A stretch of 64,000 bases of DNA from Heracleum sosnowskyi. Taxonomy: Eukaryota > Streptophyta > Magnoliopsida > Apiales > Apiaceae. The notes beneath the pieces were generated by a model. The model saw only the letters and a program-made list of their open reading frames with translations. It had not been told where the DNA came from and made no database searches. Location of the stretch: positions 1,674,001-1,738,000 of the forward strand of contig JAUIZM010000013.1 of the NCBI GenBank assembly GCA_030848705.1, read 5' to 3'. The position numbers and the translations under genes were made by a program. Positions 57,461-64,000 of this stretch are shown here, piece after piece. Every line of letters begins with the position of its first letter. Position 1 is the first letter of the stretch.

Positions 57461-58845
57461 TGATTAGTGTACTTTACGCTTACTCTGGATTTGAATTCAG
57501 GATAGGCCCGATTTTTAGATTAAGACTCGCTACTTTTACAAGTTGTCGTGTAGGTATATTTAGGGACTCTAATCTTGAATATGTGATTATACTAAAATCA
57601 GCTTTGTTACCCACATGATACCTCTCATGATAGATAACACATCATTTTGAAAATAGTTCAAATCCGGCCCAGTGACGAGGTTTAAGTGACGAGGTTTGTA
57701 ACATCCCAGTGGTCTCATACACTGAGTATAGTTTATAAGTTTAACTACCACTACCAAGTGCACAAACAAATTATATTGGGGCTTGTTGATTACATTTGGG
57801 AAAATGTACTTTGCGCTTCTTTTCGATAAGAATCCGGAATAGACCCAATTTTTTTTTTATCAAGGATCGAGATTTAACACAGTCTGTCACATTAGGGATC
57901 ACAGACCGTTGCTTTTGTATAATCCATATGCATTCCTTTGTTCCTTACTTATTTTGTAGCTTTCATTAGTGCAAACCAATCTAGTGACTATTCTTATGCA
58001 GGTTATTTAACAAAGAAAAGCGATGTCTATAGCTTTGGAGTTGTTCTCCTAGAAATTTTAACAGGACGAAGTGTGAATGAGAGACATCTCCTAGAGACAG
58101 GATATGACCTAATTTCCTGGGCTATGCCTTACCTTACCAGCGAGAACGGGATTTTGTATGTCATGGATGCAGAGATCAAAGGCCAATATACTATAAGAGC
58201 AGCACTAGGAGCTTTTTCCCTCGCACTCAAGTGCATCTCAGCAGATCCGAAATCAAGACCAGACGCAAACCAGGTGGTACAAGAATTAGAGCAGCTTCAG
58301 GATTTGGAAAACTCGGAAAATATCAGAAGTGAAACCCTGCAGACAGTCTTGTAGCATGGCTGTATAAAAACCAATATCTGCCAGGTCTTTAGATTATTAA
58401 CATACATTGGGGAAAAACTTGACGTGAATAGTAATACCAGTAACTGGGATTAGAGTTGTCTGGTAAACTCTACAGATAATGAGGCACATATTTATGAATT
58501 TATTAAAACTAAATTAGTTCTCTAAATTTTTTGTGTTAATGAATTATATAAAAAGGATTAGAAACTTTTAAATTTCATAATTTTTTTTTGTTAATACACC
58601 TCAAATCTACTTAACTTAATAAGACATTTGACTGTTATGTAAAAGTTGTACAAAAATCAATTGGCGACGGCTCTAATTACATATTTTTAAAACAGGTTCA
58701 AACTCTAAATCAGTAGTGGTCTAGTGGATGTGTTCAAATGTAGAGGTCAGAACTCCTTCTTGCGTCCAAATATGAAATAATTCAGTCGGAAGTTTCACAT
58801 GTCCTTGTTGCGTACTATTGACATTACAACAATAACATTCATGGG

Positions 58846-59003
58846 TAGGCCTGTAATTCGAGTCGGGCGGCTCGCGAGCCCGACCCGACTCGGCTCGTTT
58901 AGTAAGGCAAGGCTCGGCTCGACTCGAACTCTTTAACGAGCCGAGCTCGAATTAATATCCGGCTCGAACACGCCCGCCCGGCTTGACTCGAATTACAACC
59001 TTA
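58846..59003. mobile_element. hAT-type MITE, 158 bp (unit 2)
   Basis: Same element and same TTCATGGG duplication (58838-58845 and 59004-59011) as in unit 1, so the insertion predates the duplication. Confidence 0.9.
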
Positions 59004-59170
59004 TTCATGGGTCTCATATAGTTGGCCTTGTATTTACATGTACCGCGGTATGATATGTTGTATAAAAATCGTCTACCTGGATCATCATTTTTACATAATT
59101 AGGTTACGTTGATCGGAAATGAAATAACAATGTGAAGAAAAGATAATCAACCTGTGTCATTATAATTATC

Positions 59171-60070
59171 TTGAATTTTGTGGTTTATAAGTTCCAACAA
59201 CTTCAACAGGCGGAAATTGTGAAGCGGAACAACCGCCTTATATCATCTTCCATTCGACAATTGTGTTGCCGCTTCTCTCTTGATGAAATGCAGCGAGCGA
59301 CATCTAACTTCCACGATGAATTAGTGATCGGGAAAGGTGGTTTTGGAAATGTTTACAAAGGGACTCTTGCAGTTAGGGAGACACCAAGTATAGTTGCCAT
59401 AAAAAGGTTAAGATCCATGTCCAACCAAGGTTCAGCAGAATTCCTGACAGAAATTCACATGCTTTCAAAACTTCGACACAGCCATCTAGTGTCTTTGATC
59501 GGTTATTGCGACGAAGGTTGTGAGATGATTTTGGTTTATGAGTTTATGCCTGGTGGCACACTAGCTGATCATCTGTATAAAAGGGTCAGACGAGGTGGTA
59601 CTTCTCTGCCACCTCTGTCATGGATTCGACGCCTCAAAATTTGCATCGGAGCAGCCCAAGGACTGGACTACCTTCACACTGGTACAGGCATTCAGCACAG
59701 AATCATACACCGTGATGTGAAGACCACTAACATTCTACTTGATGAGAATTTTGCAGCTAAGATTTCGGATTTCGGATTATCTAAAGTAAGTCCAGCAAAT
59801 CAGGCAAACACATGCATAAGCACTCATGTCAAAGGAACCTTCGGATATTTCGACCCATATTATTTCCAAACCCGGACACTGACAAGGAAATCCGACGTGT
59901 ATGCCTTTGGTGTTGTGTTATTTGAGGTCTTGTGTGGAAGGCCAGCAGTGGACCACAGTTTGGACGAAGAGCAAATGGGTTTAGCTCTTTGGGCACAACA
60001 CTGCTTCAGAGAGGAACGCTTAGCCTTAGCCTTAGCCTTGCAAGAAAAGAGCAGAGAATATTATGGCTGA
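59171..60070 (+). pseudogene. K2: CrRLK1L-type kinase domain, C-lobe lost (unit 2)
   Basis: The 299-residue frame differs from unit 1 at only two residues that I can see (Glu7 to Lys, Tyr33 to Cys). The C-lobe rearrangement is identical, including the ~35-bp duplicated piece around 60033-60064. All catalytic motifs except the APE Glu are kept, as in unit 1. Confidence 0.8.
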
Positions 60071-62052
60071 GGTTGTGGTCGGTCTCGAGTCCGCCTTAGC
60101 CTTGCAAGAAAAGAGCAGAGAATATTATTTACCGGAGCTAACACCTAGTGACGAAAACCAAGAAGAGAAAGATATATCAGATATTGAGGTGGAAAGCGAA
60201 AATTAAAAAAATGGAGAGGATGATATTGCCAGCAATAGGCATCAGGAAAAACAATCTTCTGCTATGAAAAAGTTTTTTGCTTTTCTGACAGTAACAGCTC
60301 AGACCATAACAGGTAAAGTTAAAAATATAAGTTCATCTTACGGTTCTTTGGCTACAGTACTTTGAATCTAGGAGCTTCAAAGCAGAACAAATTTAGAAAT
60401 GTGCTACAGTGTTTATTATCTCTCGATGATAAAAACTTTAGAATAAAGATTTTGTCCTCCTTCTCGTCAATATATTTCTGGAATTTACTACTGGATACAA
60501 GTTTTCATTTTCATTTTTCAGCCAATAGAGAAGCAAAGGCAGCGAGAAACAGTGGTGTTCTGGAAGCCATCCTGAAGTCATCGAAGTTGAAGAGTTACAC
60601 ATTCAATGACCTAAGTGTAGCTACCAGGAAGTTGTTGGTTAGTATTAAGTATTAACTTTTCAAATATTACTTAGCAAAAAAAAAAAACTTTTAAAATTTT
60701 ACAGTAACATTTCCTGTAACTTACTAGTTTCAGTTAAGATTTTGACTGCTAACTCTTTGTCACCTCTTATACTACAGACAGAAATCAATTCTGCAGAGAA
60801 ACTTTGTCATCCTAATATTGTGAAACTGATTGGATACTGCAAAGATAAGAATCATCGGCTTCTAGTATATGAGTGCATGCCTCAGGGAAGCTTGGACATG
60901 CACCTCTTCAGGAGTGAGTTTCTCAATTACATTAGCACAAATCCAATCAATTATTCCCCACTGGAGGGCCATAATGTAGTTTTAAATTTTGAAAGTATAC
61001 TATAATGTTGCAAAGGATTAACTCTAACTTACGGCTTTTTAGAAAGTACTGGAATTGATGAAATATGAACAAGGATCAAAACTTGCATTTTGTAATCTAA
61101 GCCTTTGCAATTAACTGATTTTTGACGTAGCTACTTGATTCATAACAGGGGATTCTGATTTTCAACCACTCTCTTGGAAACTTCGTTTAAGTATTGCTCT
61201 TGGAGCAGCAAAGGGGCTTGCATATCTTCACAGTCCAGAAGTAAATGTGATTCACCGTAATGTCAAAACATCCAGCATATTGATTGATTCTGTATGTAGA
61301 ACCGATGATGGTTAAAATTTACTGTCAACCAGTGTTCTCATTAAAAATATAGTATTGCCTTACGAACTTTCTTTAACTGACAGAAATACAATGCGAAGCT
61401 CTCTGATTTTGGGGTGGCTAGCGATGGATCAGAACTTGAAGAAACCCATGTGACTACACGTCTTCAGGAAACATTTGGTTATCTAGATCCGGAATACTTC
61501 TGTTTAGGTTACTATTTCACCTGAACTAATGTTAAAAAAGCTTAGCATGTTACAAATGTGTTATCATTTACATTCTGAACTTTGATCACACTTCCTGAGG
61601 ACAGTAGATTGCAATTAGGAGTCAAGCAGGGGTAGAAAGATGTCACAGCACACAAACCATGCTTTTTATATTGTCTGTATGCATACTTGGTTTCCATTCT
61701 CATTTTGTAGCTTTCCTAATCCCGAATATCTTCTTATGAAATAGGTCATTTGACAATGAGAAGTGATGTCTTTAGCTTTGGAGTTGTCCTCCTTGAAATT
61801 TTGACAGGACGAAAAGCAATTGACAGGAACTTTCCAACAGAGGATAGGTTCCTTGCTTTTTGGGATAGGTCTCGCCTCAGCGAAGAGCGTGTGATTTTGG
61901 ATATTATGGATGCAGATATCAAAGGCCAATATACTGAAGGAGCAGCTAAAGAAGCTTTTTCCCTCGCACTTAAATGCACCTTACTAGATTCCAGATCAAG
62001 ACCTGATGCAAAGCAAGTTGTAGAAGAATTAGAGCAGCTTCTTGATTTGTAA
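60063..62052 (+). pseudogene. K3: linker plus RLCK-VII pseudokinase (unit 2), further broken
   Basis: Two lesions are private to this unit. A TAA at 60204-60206 in the linker stands where unit 1 has TAC (Tyr). A 150-bp in-frame deletion in exon 60522-60637, flanked by the 5-base repeat AAGTT, removes 50 residues including the whole glycine loop and the ATP-binding Lys. The later exons (60778-60913, 61149-61291, 61384-61507, 61745-62052) are unchanged, with HRN (Asn codon 61259-61261) as in unit 1. Confidence 0.88.
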
Positions 62053-62496
62053 ACTAGGAGAACATCAATACCCAACAGAGAACGACTTAAGCAAGTCAAC
62101 TGGAAGAAGTTAAGATGAATACCTCATATTATATAAAAAAATTCCCTATAAAAAGTTTATTTTTGGTTAAATTACTGAAGCGACTCAATTAGTTATCACT
62201 TTTGAATTTTGATCACGGAGTTCAAACACAACTCTTTATTGTTTTTAGCTCTAGAGTTGACATTACTTGCCCTAAAAATTTTAGTACTGCTTGTGCCTGA
62301 GTTTTGTCTTTCTTGGCATTTTGGAGTTCATGCATAAACTTGTAGTGTGTAGCGTAGAACAATTATACTTCTTGCTGGCTTTTTATGTTTCTGTACATTT
62401 GTGCTCCATGAGGGTATTTTGTGAAGCATTGTGAAATTAGGAAAATATGTATAGGCCTTCTTGTATGATAAGAATGGTAAAATTGAGTTGATTGAG

Positions 62497-64000
62497 TTCA
62501 TTGTCTTGAATATCGTGGTTTATAAGTTCCAACAACTTCAAAAGGCAGAAATTGTGATGCGGAACAACCGCCTCATATCATTGTCTATTCGACAATTGTG
62601 TTACCACTTCTCTATTTATGAAATGTAGCGAGCGACATCTAACTTCCACGATGAATTAGTGATCGGGAAAGGTGGTTTTGGAAATGTTTACAAAGGGACT
62701 CTTGCAGTTAGAGATGCACCAACTGTAGTTGCCATAAAAAGGTTAAGATCCATGTCCAGTCAAGGTTCCACGGAATTCTTGATGGAGATTCAAATGCTCA
62801 CAAAACTTCAACACAGCCATCTAGTGTCTTTGCTTGGTTATTGTGATGAAGGTAATGAGATGATTTGCTTGGTTATTGTCAATATATTTTCAGGAATTTA
62901 CTATTGGATTCAAGTTTTATAAGTTCATTTTGCAGCAAGAAGCAGTGGTGTGCTGGAAGCCATCCTGCAGTCATCCAAGTTAAAGACTTACACATTCAAA
63001 GACCTTAGTGTAGCTACCAGGAAGTTCCATCCTGATGGTGTGTTGAGACAAGCTCGTTTGCATATTGTTTTTAAGGGTTGGGTTCATGGGCGGACCCAGG
63101 GGTGGGCTGGGGTTGGCTCCAGCCTGGATCAACCATTTTTCTGACAAAATTTTACTAGTCATCTGTAATCTTGAAATGAATTTAGCCCAGTCCAGTTTCT
63201 AGCCTAGCCCAAGGTGATATCAACACTATAGTATACAGTTAAAAGAGAAAGAAACAAGAAGCAAGGGAAGGGGTGAAGCTGATGTATAATGTTAGTTATT
63301 TTCAGAAACACGTGTACGATATTAGTTAGATTGTATCTAATTTTATTTATTTTGTATTTCATGTTTATGTGTCATAACAACTCATAATAAAATTTCTAGT
63401 TACACACAAATGCTATCAGTTTGCATATTTATTTCTTCATATTTCAAAAGTATAATTTTTCAAATTTCTTTTGCATAATATTAATAAATATTTTAGTGTG
63501 AAAAATCTAAAAGCAAATCTTGAATATAATTCTGATTTTTAAATTATATCTCTAAATATACTCATTTACATCTAGCTTTCATTGTTAGCTACGATTTAAT
63601 TGATATTTGAATTATTAATCGCATCTTCTGATTTAATTGATATTTTAATTATTAATCTCATCTTTTTAATAAGATCATCCCAAATTCATTACTTTTTTTG
63701 TTTCCATTTTCTATCATAATAATAATTTTTCCTATATGTTTAAAAATTATATGTACTTCAACTTAAGAAACTGAGATTATTAGCTAATTATAACTTTGTA
63801 TGTTTAGTGTTATAATTCAACTAATATAGGGAATTGCAAATTTTATTTAAATTAAAGATATCGTTACAAATAACAATTTTGTTATAGTTTGTTATTTCCT
63901 GCTAAATTATGAAATTTCTATGAAAAAAATTAGCCCAGGTCATCTTAAGATTCTGGGTCCGTCCCTGGTTGGGTTGATGGGAACACATTTGCTGCTGCAA
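62497..64000 (+). pseudogene. K4: fused tandem-kinase remnant (unit 2, cut by window end)
   Basis: Same TAG (62626-62628), same fusion with the 15-base repeat near 62830-62880, and same hAT insertion as unit 1. The window ends shortly after the exon resumes at 63968. Confidence 0.85.
63085..63967. mobile_element. Non-autonomous hAT element in a K4 exon (unit 2)
   Basis: Duplicate of 37028-37910 with the same GTTGGGTT target duplication (63077-63084 and 63968-63975). Nearly identical, for example CAACTAATA versus CAAATAATA near 63830. Confidence 0.92.

Larger units (their letters stand above)
54252..58354 (+). pseudogene. K1: RLCK-VII-type kinase behind a linker (unit 2)
   Basis: Exons: linker to 54450, then 55571-55881, 55993-56128, 56485-56627, 56720-56842 and 58002-58354. 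It carries the same TAA (55996-55998) and the same one-base loss (within 56811-56816) as unit 1, so both were inherited through the duplication. Other changes are single substitutions, for example RYYAK for RYNAK before the DFG motif. Confidence 0.8.
38755..64000 (+). repeat. Large direct duplication, unit 2 (runs off the window)
   Basis: Collinear with unit 1. The offset is about 17.93 kb up to element X, and about 26.06-26.21 kb in the kinase cluster. The change is explained by the Y and Z DNA present here and the X deletion in unit 1. It ends inside the exon after the hAT element of K4. Confidence 0.92.

Overview
The window is nuclear DNA of a flowering plant, most likely a eudicot. Genes have short exons with GT-AG introns, intergenic DNA is AT-rich, and it is filled with plant transposon families (Helitron, Mutator-like MULE, hAT MITEs, a LINE, Reina-like Ty3/gypsy elements). 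The kinases are of plant-only types (CrRLK1L/FERONIA-like and RLCK-VII/PBL-like). I cannot name the species. I recognised no tRNA, rRNA, CRISPR array or bacterial operon.

Layout. 1-6400: gene-free, AT-rich, packed with small Helitrons and a foldback element. 6407-12044: one complete MULE with about 142-bp terminal inverted repeats and a perfect 9-bp target duplication. It carries three genes: a mudrA-type transposase with one apparent frameshift, a small RNase H-like protein whose catalytic positions are all substituted, and a convergent GRF-zinc-finger membrane protein whose start codon lies just inside the right TIR. 12054-18900: mostly gene-free, with a decayed fragment and a third copy of a kinase-locus upstream segment. 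18917-21230: a palindrome of two ~1.14-kb arms holding two copies of the 3' end of an unidentified coiled-coil gene.

20815-64000: a large direct duplication (unit 1 from 20815, unit 2 from 38755). Each unit holds a decayed retrotransposon end, a nested gypsy complex (X, with Y inserted in its right LTR) and a cluster of kinase genes all on the plus strand. The cluster is built from a tandem-kinase plan: a CrRLK1L-type kinase, an acidic linker, then an RLCK-VII-type kinase. K1 keeps only linker plus second kinase. K2-K3 keeps both, but K2 has lost its C-lobe and K3 is a pseudokinase (HRD to HRN). K4 is a fused remnant hit by a hAT insertion. Most lesions are shared by both units and so predate the duplication; a few are private to one unit. 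The longest open kinase reading frame left is unit-1 K3 (408 residues when spliced).

Unit 2 later received a 5.2-kb gypsy element (Z, four differences between its LTRs, 5-bp TSD) inside Y. Unit 1 later lost about 3 kb of X and Y. The nested insertions and shared or private lesions give a relative history of the locus. The best leads are the tandem-kinase family and the MULE's two accessory genes.
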